DNA of 47,338 bases from JANNMJ01 sp031397815 (GTDB lineage Bacteria > Bacteroidota > Bacteroidia > Cytophagales > Hymenobacteraceae), in the NCBI GenBank assembly GCA_031397815.1, contig JANNMJ010000233.1, positions 1-47,338 of the forward strand, in the 5' to 3' direction. The position numbers were made by a program, and so were the translations under genes. Shown here piece by piece: positions 31,756-39,302 of this stretch (position 1 is the first letter of the stretch; each line of letters begins with the position of its first letter). The notes under the pieces are model-generated. The model was not told where the DNA came from and did no database searches. It saw only the letters and a program-made list of their open reading frames with translations.

Positions 31756-31784
31756 AAATGTAACAAACGGCGCCATATCTACAA
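31755..31784 (-). promoter_or_regulatory. Promoter of the integrase gene
   Basis: On the minus strand TTG (31784-31782) is followed after 19 bases by TACATTTG (31762-31755), an exact fit to the TTG-N19-TAnnTTTG consensus. The expected start, about 31748, gives a leader of about 34 bases to the ATG at 31714. Confidence 0.7.
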
Positions 31785-31872
31785 TAGACTGTAACAACCA
31801 AAAAGCCGTTATAGGGCCATTTGGGGCGCATTTGATAAGCGCCAATAGACCTTGCTTACGCTTGGGTCGCTT

Positions 31873-31916
31873 CCTTCTAAGCAGTAGGTCTTTGGTTCGA
31901 ATCCAAATGGGGTCAC
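31873..31916 (+). repeat. attR: right copy of the 44-bp direct repeat (tRNA-Arg 3' fragment)
   Basis: Exact copy of 21387-21430, without the 5' half of the tRNA, so it is not a gene. The chromosome resumes after it with the terminator at 31928. Confidence 0.93.
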
Positions 31917-31927
31917 TGAAAAAAATG

Positions 31928-31962
31928 AAACCGCGTTCCCTTGTCGGAAACGCGGTTTTTTT
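31928..31962. terminator. Bidirectional terminator, original tRNA-Arg terminator and end of the GH13 gene
   Basis: AAACCGCGTTCC pairs with GGAAACGCGGTTT (one bulged A), followed by seven T on plus; on the minus strand it is also followed by a T-run. It ends the GH13 gene from the right and, before insertion of the element, would have ended the tRNA transcript from the left. Confidence 0.85.
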
Positions 31963-31973
31963 ATGACCAATGA

Positions 31974-34013
31974 TTACTCCGGCTCCTGCGACAGAATCAG
32001 CACCGAGTACGGCCCAATCCCGATTTGCCCGCTGAACGGCTGACCGTCGGCGGCTTCGGTCCCGGCTTCGAGCGCCAGACTCTCGAAATCGCCGAATTCC
32101 TGATCGTAGCCGCCCCAATCGGAGTTGAAGCGCACGAACCATGTGCCCCCGACGGGCAGACCGATGCGGTATTCGTCGAACGCCGTGCTCGAACAGTTCG
32201 CAATCACGAGAGTAGCGTCGCCGGGAACGGCGGGCGCGTCGCCGTCGGCCCACCGCAGGTACGCAATCATCTTCGCGTCGTCGTTGATGTGATGCACCAC
32301 GCAGCCTTGGCCGGTCAGGCCGCGCGTGTTGCCGCGCATATTGCGCCGCAGGGCGATAACGTCGCGGTAGAGCGTCACCAAGCCGAAATACGTAAGCAGC
32401 TTACTCCAGTCCAACGGCCGGGTATCGACGAACTCGCCATCTTCGAGCAGCTCCTGCCCCTGAAAGAGCATCGGAATCCCCGGCGAAGTCAGCGCGAGCG
32501 CCGCCCCCAGCGTGGCGCGTTTCTTCGGCCACCAATGCGCCGCCTGACCGGGCATAATCTGCTCCGGAATCCGCGACGCGCCATTCGCCACCTCATCGTG
32601 CGATTCCGTGTAAATCACCCGCTGGAACGCATCAGTATTGTACCGATGCTCAATGGATTGCGCCAACGCGTGCATTGAGCGGTTCTCATCGAGCTGCTCC
32701 GTCACGGCGCGGCGGACGGTGTGCGCGAACCCGATATCCCACTGCGTGCTGAACCCTTCGCCGCCGGTTTCCGGCGGTAGCGTGATGTGGGGGTTGCCCT
32801 TTAGGTCTTCGGCAATGGTGATTTTCCACGGAGCACGGGCGCGCATCTCTTCGTGGAGCCACTGCATCAGGCTCCAGCCGTCGGGCAGGTCGGCGGCGGG
32901 GTCGTCGCCGCCGTGGACGTTGCGGATGTACGCCAACGCATCCATCCGCAGCCCATCAACGCGGTAGTCTTCCACCCACATCATGGCATTATCGCGGATG
33001 TACTGCCGGACTTCCGGGCGCCCATAATCCGGCCGGGTGTGGCCCCACGGGGTTTCGGCGCGCCAATCGTTATAGAAGTAGATGCCGCCGCCCTCGCCCT
33101 CGTACCAGCCATCGAAGCGCCAGTGGGGGAGATGGTCGGGGCCGAAGTGATTGTACACGACATCGAGAATCACAGCGATTCCGTACTCGTGCGCGGCCTT
33201 CACCAGCTCCTTGAACGCGCGCGGCCCGCCATACGACGTTTCCAGCGCGTACGGGTGCGCGGGGTTGTAGCCCCACGAGCGCCCGCCGGGGAACTCCGTC
33301 GGCGGCATAATCTCAATCGCATTCACCCCGAGTGATTGCAGGTACGAGAGCTTGCCCATCACCCCGTAAAACGTGCCCGGCTCGTTCTGGTCGTGCGGGT
33401 TGAAAGTCCCGACGTGCAGCTCGTAAATCACCAGCTCGTTCCACGGCGGCATCTCGAAATGGTCGTTGCCCCAATCAAAATGAGGGTCCGGAATCACCGA
33501 GTTGCCATCTGATGACGTGACTTCCCGCGCATACGGATCGTTGCGGTCGAGGCGCTCGCCGGACGCCGTAGTCAGCACGAATCGGTATTCATCTCCCACC
33601 TGCGCCACCGGCACATCGCCCGCCCAATAGCCGTCGGTTTCGTGGGAAAGCGGCACCGGCTGCCAGTCCGAGAACGTCCCCATCACCCCGACTTCCTTCG
33701 CGGCGGGCGCCCACACTCGGAACGTCGTGCCCGTGGCCGCCGCAATAGCGCCCATCCCGCCCTGCGAGGCCGGAGCCGATACAGGCAGAGTGTCAGGTGC
33801 TGCCACTGGCTTTGCTGCCTTAACCGGCTTCTTGCCGTTAGCAGAAGGCTGATTTTGGGCAGCACTGCCCGCGCCATCCGGCTTTGGCTTACGTTCCGTC
33901 GGCTTCCCGACCGACAGCTTATTCCCCTTCAGCGCATCGGAAACGCCAGATGCGGCCTTCTTATCAGGAGTTGTGATGGATTCAGAAGATTCAGAATTGG
34001 CAGGACGAGACAT
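31974..34013 (-). CDS. GH13 family alpha-glucan enzyme with CBM48 (branching-enzyme-like)
   Basis: The 679-residue protein has a disordered Lys/Ser/Pro-rich N-terminus (about 1-90), a CBM48-type domain (FRVWAPAAKEVGVMGTFSDW, about 97-175) and a GH13 barrel. The catalytic residues are visible: nucleophile Asp in VDGLRMDALAYI (about 357), acid/base Glu in ITIAEDLKG (about 400) and the transition-state Asp in ESHDEV (about 470). IYELHVGTF and GYNPAHPYALE fit 1,4-alpha-glucan branching enzymes and related trehalohydrolases, and YTESHDE favours branching. It would act on glycogen or a similar glucan. The long low-complexity N-terminus lacks a signal peptide, so the enzyme is probably cytoplasmic. 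It is not clustered with other glycogen genes here. Confidence 0.85.
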   Translation of the reverse strand: MSRPANSESSESITTPDKKAASGVSDALKGNKLSVGKPTERKPKPDGAGSAAQNQPSANGKKPVKAAKPVAAPDTLPVSAPASQGGMGAIAAATGTTFRVWAPAAKEVGVMGTFSDWQPVPLSHETDGYWAGDVPVAQVGDEYRFVLTTASGERLDRNDPYAREVTSSDGNSVIPDPHFDWGNDHFEMPPWNELVIYELHVGTFNPHDQNEPGTFYGVMGKLSYLQSLGVNAIEIMPPTEFPGGRSWGYNPAHPYALETSYGGPRAFKELVKAAHEYGIAVILDVVYNHFGPDHLPHWRFDGWYEGEGGGIYFYNDWRAETPWGHTRPDYGRPEVRQYIRDNAMMWVEDYRVDGLRMDALAYIRNVHGGDDPAADLPDGWSLMQWLHEEMRARAPWKITIAEDLKGNPHITLPPETGGEGFSTQWDIGFAHTVRRAVTEQLDENRSMHALAQSIEHRYNTDAFQRVIYTESHDEVANGASRIPEQIMPGQAAHWWPKKRATLGAALALTSPGIPMLFQGQELLEDGEFVDTRPLDWSKLLTYFGLVTLYRDVIALRRNMRGNTRGLTGQGCVVHHINDDAKMIAYLRWADGDAPAVPGDATLVIANCSSTAFDEYRIGLPVGGTWFVRFNSDWGGYDQEFGDFESLALEAGTEAADGQPFSGQIGIGPYSVLILSQEPE

Positions 34014-34160
34014 GAATGGCAGTTGCCGCTGATGCGGTTTGGCCCTTCAACGCGAGGTTTTCAAGTAAGTTGACTGTTTCAAGATAAAAATGCATATTAT
34101 AAAAAAACGTGGCCTTTGGCCTATGCATTGCGGAAGGAGTCGAAAATCAAACTCGTTAAA

Positions 34161-34604
34161 ATGTTAAACATCGGCATAATTGAAGACGTAGCCATGGTCA
34201 GATTGATGCTCGAAAAGTATCTCAACGACCAGCACGATATCCGTTGTGCCTTATCGGCGGCTTCGGTGGAAGACTTCCTTCTCGCGCCCATTGCGCTGGA
34301 TGCCGTGCCGGGTATTGTTTTGTGTGATATTGATTTACCGGGGCGGTCGGGCATCGAAGGCATCTCGCTCATCAAGCGCCGTTTCCCGCAGACTGAAGTG
34401 ATTATGCTGAGCGTCCATATTGACTCGGAGCGCGTTTGCAAGGCGCTCTGCGAAGGCGCCTCGGGGTATCTGGAGAAAGGCACTCCGCTGCCGATCCTTA
34501 AACGGTATTTGTTTGAGACGATGCAGGGCGGCTCGCCGATGTCGCCGAGCGTGGCGCGGCACGTCGTGCGCTATATGCAAGCCCATACCCCGGCCGTCGG
34601 CTGA
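34161..34604 (+). CDS. Receiver-only response regulator
   Basis: The 147-residue protein is a complete CheY-like receiver: Glu8-Asp9 acidic pair, phospho-acceptor Asp56 (LCDIDLPGRSG), Ser84 (IMLSVH) and Lys106 (YLEKGTP). The end (GGSPMSPSVARHVVRYMQ) is the linker that leads into the LuxR-type HTH in NarL-family regulators, but the protein stops there and no HTH is found downstream in any frame. It may have lost its output domain or signal through a partner. The ATG at 34161 begins MLNIGIIED, the normal receiver start. It precedes the tail-fibre-like protein gene, with a LytTR-only protein on the other side. Confidence 0.85.
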   Translation: MLNIGIIEDVAMVRLMLEKYLNDQHDIRCALSAASVEDFLLAPIALDAVPGIVLCDIDLPGRSGIEGISLIKRRFPQTEVIMLSVHIDSERVCKALCEGASGYLEKGTPLPILKRYLFETMQGGSPMSPSVARHVVRYMQAHTPAVG

Positions 34605-34652
34605 AGCTCCGGCCGGTTGGGGCTGATTAGCCATTGACTAACTCAATATTCG

Positions 34653-34684
34653 CCGTCATCAGCGAAAAGGATGATGACGGAATT
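34653..34684 (+). terminator. Hairpin after the receiver gene
   Basis: A perfect 9-bp stem (CCGTCATCA with TGATGACGG, 10-base loop) followed by AATTTT, 49 bases past the receiver stop codon. The T-run is short, so termination may be partial. Confidence 0.45.
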
Positions 34685-35066
34685 TTGGGTATCTGCTCCT
34701 CTTTCCACCACTCTATCGGACCTGATGAAGCCCCCGGCGAGATTGCGTTCAAGTCCGAAAAGCAGCCGTTCGTATAGATAATCGTTGTGTTCGTCGAAAA
34801 AATGTGGGGGTCGGCCTTAAAAGGTCGACTTTTGCAATCTCTCACGCTCAAATGTGATTTTACGCGGGTGGTTCACCACGAAACCCTTGTACGGTCATAC
34901 GTATTGTGTGGGGCAGAACAGTTGCAATCCTGCGGATTTCTCCGCTTTTCAATTCGCTGCTACAATGAATGTTGAATGATTCAATGCTGAGTTGATTACC
35001 TTGCGAAAGAATGTACCCATCCGTTGCAGCGGCTGAGTACATACTGGAATTCCCGCTCGAAAAAGG

Positions 35067-35112
35067 CTTTCACTTTCCTTTCACTATACCGGCTGCGCAT
35101 CCAAGATGCGCA
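35067..35112. promoter_or_regulatory. Direct and inverted repeats in the leader of the tail-fibre-like gene
   Basis: CTTTCACT occurs twice (35067-35074, 35078-35085), 11 bases apart, i.e. on the same DNA face. A perfect 8-bp inverted repeat with a 3-base spacer (TGCGCATC-caa-GATGCGCA, 35094-35112) follows, 26 bases before the ATG. They may be operator sites for a flanking regulator or an mRNA hairpin. Confidence 0.45.
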
Positions 35113-35138
35113 CAGTCGGTGCAAATTCTTCTTGGATT

Positions 35139-37910
35139 ATGACCAAAACTTACCAAATGTTGCTGCTGGGCAGTTTGCTCAGCGGCCTCCCGTTAGCTGC
35201 TGTTGCCCAAACGGGCATCGGTACTACCACCCCCAACGCTTCGACGCGGCTCGACATCGTTTCGAGTAACCGCGGCGTTCGGCTCCCGCAGGTTAATCTG
35301 GTTTCCGTAACCGACGGCACCACGATTGCCCTGCCCGCCACCTCGCTGCTGGTGTGGAACACTAACGCCGCTTTGCCCAACGGCGCGGGCTACTATTACA
35401 ACTCCGGCACCCCGGCATCGCCTAACTGGGTCAAGCTGGTCGATTCCGATTCCGGCGTACTTACGGCGGATAACGGCCTCAACAAGGCGGGCACTACCGT
35501 CAAACTCGGCGGTAACCTCACCGCTGCCACGACCGTCACCAACAACGGTAACGCGCTGAATTTTGCCGGTAGCGGCACCACCACCACTTTCACGAGTGCG
35601 GGCTTGGTCGGTATCGGCACTGCCAGTCCAGCACAACGCCTGCACGTAGCTGGTACGGGCGGTACGCCGAACGTGCGCTTAGGCTCGTTGAGCGGCACCG
35701 GCGTGCGGATGGTGACGGCCGACGCCAACGGCGACCTGAGCACCAACAAGACTGGCGTAGACAATGGCCTGTTCTGGGGGCTTCTGGGAAATTCGGGCAC
35801 GAATCCGACGACCAATTTCGTCGGCACGACCGATAACCAAGCGCTCGCCTTCCGGACCAATAACGTCGAGGGTATGCGCCTCGCGACGACTAATTTCTTA
35901 GGCGTCAATACTAACGCCCCTACGTTGGGGCGAATCCACGTCTACGACAACAGTGGCGCTGGTGCAGCAGAGGATAACATTTCCATTGAGGCCGCCAGCG
36001 GCGGTGCGCCATCATTCGTTACGTACTCGGCCAATACAAGCAATACGGCAAACGTCACAAACAACCAGCAGATCGGCTCGTTTGATTTTCGGGTCCGAAT
36101 CGGCGGCAGCTATCAGGCTTCGACGTTGATTGGTGGGTTGTACAGAGGGGACGGCACTACCAACCTATCGGCTTTACGTTTCCTGACTTCTGCCACGGAG
36201 CAGATGCGGATCGACGAGAACGGTAATTTGGGCATCGGTATAGCCAATCCGCAGAAGCGCTTGCACGTAGCTGGTACGAGCGGTACGCCGAACGTGCGGA
36301 TCGGGTCATTGAGCGGCACCGGCGTACGCTTGGTGACAGCCGATGCGAACGGTGATTTGAACACGGTGACGACAGGTGCGGGTATCGGCATCACCGGCTC
36401 GACCATTTCGAACACCGGTGTGGTAACGGCCAACAACGGCCTGACCGTTACGACCAACAACGTACAGCTCGGTGGCAACTTGGTGAAAGCCACGACCGTC
36501 ACGAACAATGGCTTTGCGCTGAATATGGCGGGTTCAGGCGTCACGACCACCTTCACCAGTGGCGGGGATGTGGGTATCAATACCACGTCTCCTCTCGGTC
36601 GCCTCGAAGTGGTGGGTGCTTCAGTGGCGGACCCAGGTGCCGGTGACGATATCGATGTCACCTCTATCTCTGATGCAGTGAGTGCTATGCCTGCATTCAT
36701 TACACGGCACGCGCGCGGCTCTACGGTCGCGGCCCCAGCAAACCTGCAAACGGGTGACAACTTGGGTGCTTTCCACATGTTTGGTCGGGTAAATGGTGGC
36801 TGGCAACCGCTTTCAAGCGTTACTGGTGGCTATACAGGAGATGGTACCACCGTTTCATCTGACATGCGATTTACGACCTCTAATGGTGAGCGTATGCGGA
36901 TTGACGACGCTGGTAAGGTGGGCATTGGAACGACCACTCCAGCGCAACGCTTGCACGTAGCCGGAACGAGCGGCACGCCAAACGTGCGCTTAAGTTCTCT
37001 GTCTGGTACCGGGGTACGCATCGTGACAGCTGATGCCAACGGCGATTTGAGTACGGGTGCCACGGGCAGCCTGATCAACCCTGCAAACGGCGCTTTCTGG
37101 GGCCTGACGGGCAACTCGGGTACTACTCCGGGTACCAACTTCGTAGGAACGACGGATAACCAAGACCTCGCCTTCCGGACCAATGGTACCGAAAAAGTGC
37201 GCTTTACTACTGCCGGCTACGTAGGCGTTGGAACCACTGCGCCGCTGAACCGTATCCATATCGTCTCTGCGAACAGCGACGGCCTCGGAGATAATGATTT
37301 TCTGTACGACAGCTATACGGGATCTTCCGTCTTCTCGACTGCCTTTAACATCCGCCATGCCCGCGGTACGTTGGCTGCTCCGCAGAACCTACAGGTAAAT
37401 GATGAACTGCTCTCGATTTCAGCAAGCGGACGGGCCGGAGGCGCCTTCCAACCGCTGTCGCAGATTAATATGAACTACACCGGCAACGGCACGACTGCCC
37501 TGAGCACGATGGATCTGCTCACCAGCGGTGTCCTGCGGGTACGTCTCGATGATGCAGGTAACGTTGGGATTAACAACTCTACTCCTGTTGCCAACCTTGA
37601 TGTGGCTGGAGACGTGAAGCTCGGTACTAACGGAACGGTATTTAATGATATCGTTCGTGGCACCGGTACGATGGGAGCGGCCGTGAGCGTACCTGCTAAC
37701 AGCACTGCCACCACCACGTTCAACATCACCAACGCGGTAGTAGGGGGCACGGTGAGCGTTTCGCCATCGGCCAACCTGCCGACGGGCGTTGCCATCTCGT
37801 TTGTACGGGTAAGCGCGGCAAACACCGTGACCATTGGGTTTATTAACACTACTGGGGGGAGCATCAACGTGCCAACGAGCACCACGTTTGCTATCTCTAT
37901 CATCCAGTAA
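35139..37910 (+). CDS. Secreted tail-fibre-like repeat protein (putative adhesin)
   Basis: The 923-residue product has a signal peptide (MTKTYQMLLLGSLLSGLPLAAVAQ) and then starts with TGIGTTTPNASTRLDIVSSNRGVRLPQ, the usual opening of Bacteroidota proteins related to phage tail fibres. Three modules contain IGTxxPAQRLHVAGTxGTPNVRL, then SLSGTGVRxVTADANGDL, and others contain FWGLxGNSGTxPxTNFVGTTDNQ and EQMRIDxxGNxGIG. The fold should be beta-rich and possibly trimeric. There is no peptidase S74 chaperone at the C-terminus and no T9SS domain, so how it reaches the surface is unclear. The C-terminal ~80 residues form a separate beta domain. It is flanked by receiver-only and LytTR-only regulators and ends with a strong terminator. 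The role is probably attachment. Confidence 0.82.
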   Translation: MTKTYQMLLLGSLLSGLPLAAVAQTGIGTTTPNASTRLDIVSSNRGVRLPQVNLVSVTDGTTIALPATSLLVWNTNAALPNGAGYYYNSGTPASPNWVKLVDSDSGVLTADNGLNKAGTTVKLGGNLTAATTVTNNGNALNFAGSGTTTTFTSAGLVGIGTASPAQRLHVAGTGGTPNVRLGSLSGTGVRMVTADANGDLSTNKTGVDNGLFWGLLGNSGTNPTTNFVGTTDNQALAFRTNNVEGMRLATTNFLGVNTNAPTLGRIHVYDNSGAGAAEDNISIEAASGGAPSFVTYSANTSNTANVTNNQQIGSFDFRVRIGGSYQASTLIGGLYRGDGTTNLSALRFLTSATEQMRIDENGNLGIGIANPQKRLHVAGTSGTPNVRIGSLSGTGVRLVTADANGDLNTVTTGAGIGITGSTISNTGVVTANNGLTVTTNNVQLGGNLVKATTVTNNGFALNMAGSGVTTTFTSGGDVGINTTSPLGRLEVVGASVADPGAGDDIDVTSISDAVSAMPAFITRHARGSTVAAPANLQTGDNLGAFHMFGRVNGGWQPLSSVTGGYTGDGTTVSSDMRFTTSNGERMRIDDAGKVGIGTTTPAQRLHVAGTSGTPNVRLSSLSGTGVRIVTADANGDLSTGATGSLINPANGAFWGLTGNSGTTPGTNFVGTTDNQDLAFRTNGTEKVRFTTAGYVGVGTTAPLNRIHIVSANSDGLGDNDFLYDSYTGSSVFSTAFNIRHARGTLAAPQNLQVNDELLSISASGRAGGAFQPLSQINMNYTGNGTTALSTMDLLTSGVLRVRLDDAGNVGINNSTPVANLDVAGDVKLGTNGTVFNDIVRGTGTMGAAVSVPANSTATTTFNITNAVVGGTVSVSPSANLPTGVAISFVRVSAANTVTIGFINTTGGSINVPTSTTFAISIIQ
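35634..37052 (+). repeat. Three DNA repeats of ~107 bases in the tail-fibre-like gene
   Basis: Copies near 35634-35740, 36254-36361 and 36947-37052 share the block starting TTGCACGTAGCTGGTACG and encode LHVAGTxGTPNVRxxSLSGTGVRxVTADANGDL. They are about 620-690 bases apart, marking the duplication unit. Similarity this high could allow recombination and length change. Confidence 0.8.
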
Positions 37911-37922
37911 ATGGTTGAAGTT

Positions 37923-37977
37923 TTTCGGGAATGCCAGGGCTCTGGCATTCCCGAAATCCTAGCTTTCCCTTTTTTTT
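37923..37977 (+). terminator. Strong terminator of the tail-fibre-like gene
   Basis: A perfect 15-bp stem (37923-37937 with 37942-37956, 4-base loop) followed after 13 bases by eight T. It begins 12 bases after the stop codon. Confidence 0.85.
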
Positions 37978-38086
37978 GAACTCGCAACCGATTGCTTCAA
38001 ATGGCGATGGCAAAAGGTGTTGATTTTCAATGCTACTGGCCATTACGTCATTAGTTCCTTCGCTTGGTTAATCCCTTGGAAGAATC

Positions 38087-38536
38087 GTGACTACTGCAGG
38101 CTCGTTAATAGGTGATTCCGCCTCGGAATTATCACTCCATAATCTGGTAGAAAAGGAGAAGTTTGATCAAGTTGTCTGGCTGGAAGATGCTGATAGCATC
38201 CCTAAAGACAAGCTCAGCATTTACGTGCGAGTGAACCGTCAGATAGTGAAAATAGACCTGTCCTTGCTGGTCAGGCTCACCGCAGAACAAGGCATTACCC
38301 AGCTTTACCTAGCCAACGGAAGTATTTTGAACGTTCGCTTGCCGCTTCAGAAATTTGAATCGGCGCTGCCGGAAGAATATTTTGTGCGAGTGCATAAATC
38401 GCACATTGTGGCCGTGAAACGCATTGATGCTTACACGCGGGTGCAGGTATCGGTGGCGGGAAGCGCAATACCGATTGGCCGGACGCATATGGGTTTGATG
38501 GTTCAGCGGCTGACGGTTTTGCGCCGACTGAAGTAG
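38087..38536 (+). CDS. LytTR-type DNA-binding protein without receiver domain
   Basis: The 149-residue protein has a short N-terminal region (about 1-40) and a LytTR domain (about 45-147). Its motifs are IYVRVNRQIVKIDLSLLVRLTAEQGITQLYL, LPLQKFESALPEEYFVRVHKSHIVAVKRID and IPIGRTH. LytTR proteins bind direct repeats in promoters and usually carry an N-terminal receiver, which is absent here. The start is GTG at 38087; no ATG is available before the domain. It follows the tail-fibre-like gene by 176 bases, past its terminator, so it has its own promoter, and it ends with a 17-bp-stem terminator. It may regulate the adhesin together with the receiver-only protein at 34161; this is inferred from position. 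Confidence 0.85.
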   Translation: MTTAGSLIGDSASELSLHNLVEKEKFDQVVWLEDADSIPKDKLSIYVRVNRQIVKIDLSLLVRLTAEQGITQLYLANGSILNVRLPLQKFESALPEEYFVRVHKSHIVAVKRIDAYTRVQVSVAGSAIPIGRTHMGLMVQRLTVLRRLK

Positions 38537-38557
38537 CTTTTGTCTAATTGCTTTACT

Positions 38558-38600
38558 GGATGAGGGGGTGGCGTACACACGCCATCCCCTCATCCGTTTT
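38558..38600 (+). terminator. Terminator of the LytTR gene
   Basis: A 17-bp stem (38558-38574 with 38579-38595, one G-T pair, loop ACAC) followed by GTTTT, 21 bases after the stop codon. Confidence 0.8.
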
Positions 38601-38713
38601 AAGACGACCTCTGGCTGCTTTTCGCCGACTTTCAACCCGAAGAACGTATAGAGTTTGGCCGCGCCGATGCACCTTCGCAGCGGCGAATCTGCCACTTTAA
38701 CCCCCATTGCCTC

Positions 38714-39133
38714 ATGCCACAAATCAAGCGTTCCGCCTCTGCCCACTGGGAAGGCTCCGGCCGGGATGGCGCCGGAAAGCTCACCACCGATTCAACGGTG
38801 CTGAGCAACACGCAATACTCCTTCAAGACGCGCTTTGAAGATGGCGTCGGGACGAACCCCGAGGAGCTGATCGCCGCTGCCCACGCCGGGTGTTTCGCGA
38901 TGAAGCTTGCCTTCAACCTGCAAGCCGCCGGTCTGACGCCAACGGCGCTCGACGTTAGCTGTGAGATCGTGCTTGATGGCGGTGCTATCACGCAATCCAA
39001 TCTGAAGCTGAAAGCCAGCGTGCCCGGCGTTGAGCAAGCACAGTTCGATGAGCTGGTGGCGGATGCGAAGGCTAACTGCCCGATTAGCAAGCTCCTGAAT
39101 ACGGAGATTACGCTCGACGCGCAGCTGGCGTAG
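38714..39133 (+). CDS. OsmC family peroxiredoxin-like protein
   Basis: The 139-residue protein has the two redox cysteines of OsmC/Ohr proteins, Cys60 in IAAAHAGCFAMKL and Cys122 in AKANCPISKLL, and the usual start (KRSASAHWEGSGRDGAGKLTT). OsmC proteins reduce organic hydroperoxides in the cytoplasm using these thiols. The length and motifs fit the OsmC rather than the Ohr branch. The gene stands alone between two terminators. A weak promoter-like TAGAGTTTG lies at about 38649-38657. Confidence 0.92.
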   Translation: MPQIKRSASAHWEGSGRDGAGKLTTDSTVLSNTQYSFKTRFEDGVGTNPEELIAAAHAGCFAMKLAFNLQAAGLTPTALDVSCEIVLDGGAITQSNLKLKASVPGVEQAQFDELVADAKANCPISKLLNTEITLDAQLA

Positions 39134-39180
39134 AAAGGCCGTAAATCGGTCGTCAGCTCGCTGGCGGCTGTAAAACAGAA

Positions 39181-39240
39181 TCGGTTACTGGTTTCTTGTT
39201 CCGAGTCAAATCGGCAAGAAATCAGTAACCGACTTTTTTT
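39181..39240. terminator. Convergent terminator between osmC-like and DPP III genes
   Basis: TCGGTTACTG-g-TTTCTTG pairs with CAAGAAA-t-CAGTAACCGA (39181-39198 with 39215-39232), followed by seven T on plus. It serves the OsmC gene and may also stop transcripts from the minus-strand peptidase gene. Confidence 0.8.
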
Positions 39241-39302
39241 GGCTGATTGCCGAAGCTTCCGCTTATCAGCAACAGGTTATCTACTCAAAAACGCTCAGAA
39301 GC

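Larger units (their letters stand above)
34605..35138. other. Long intergenic region before the repeat-protein gene
   Basis: About 530 bases, more AT-rich than most of the window. A 74-residue minus-strand frame (34627-34851) and a 62-residue plus-strand frame overlap here, and neither is recognisable. It contains the hairpin at 34653-34680 and the leader repeats at 35067-35112. Much of it may be regulatory. Confidence 0.5.

Noticed and set aside
21431..31872. Element as a prophage or a conjugative element
   Set aside because: No capsid, tail, terminase, relaxase or mating-pair genes were recognised in any ORF; only integration, replication, regulation and cargo genes are present.
31711..32253. 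180-residue minus-strand frame crossing attR
   Set aside because: It spans the GH13 gene end in the wrong frame, the terminator and the tRNA fragment, so it cannot be a real gene.
34090..34138. ATGCATA...TATGCAT inverted repeat upstream of the receiver gene
   Set aside because: The arms are only 7 bases, far apart and AT-rich; likely chance, and no partner site was found.
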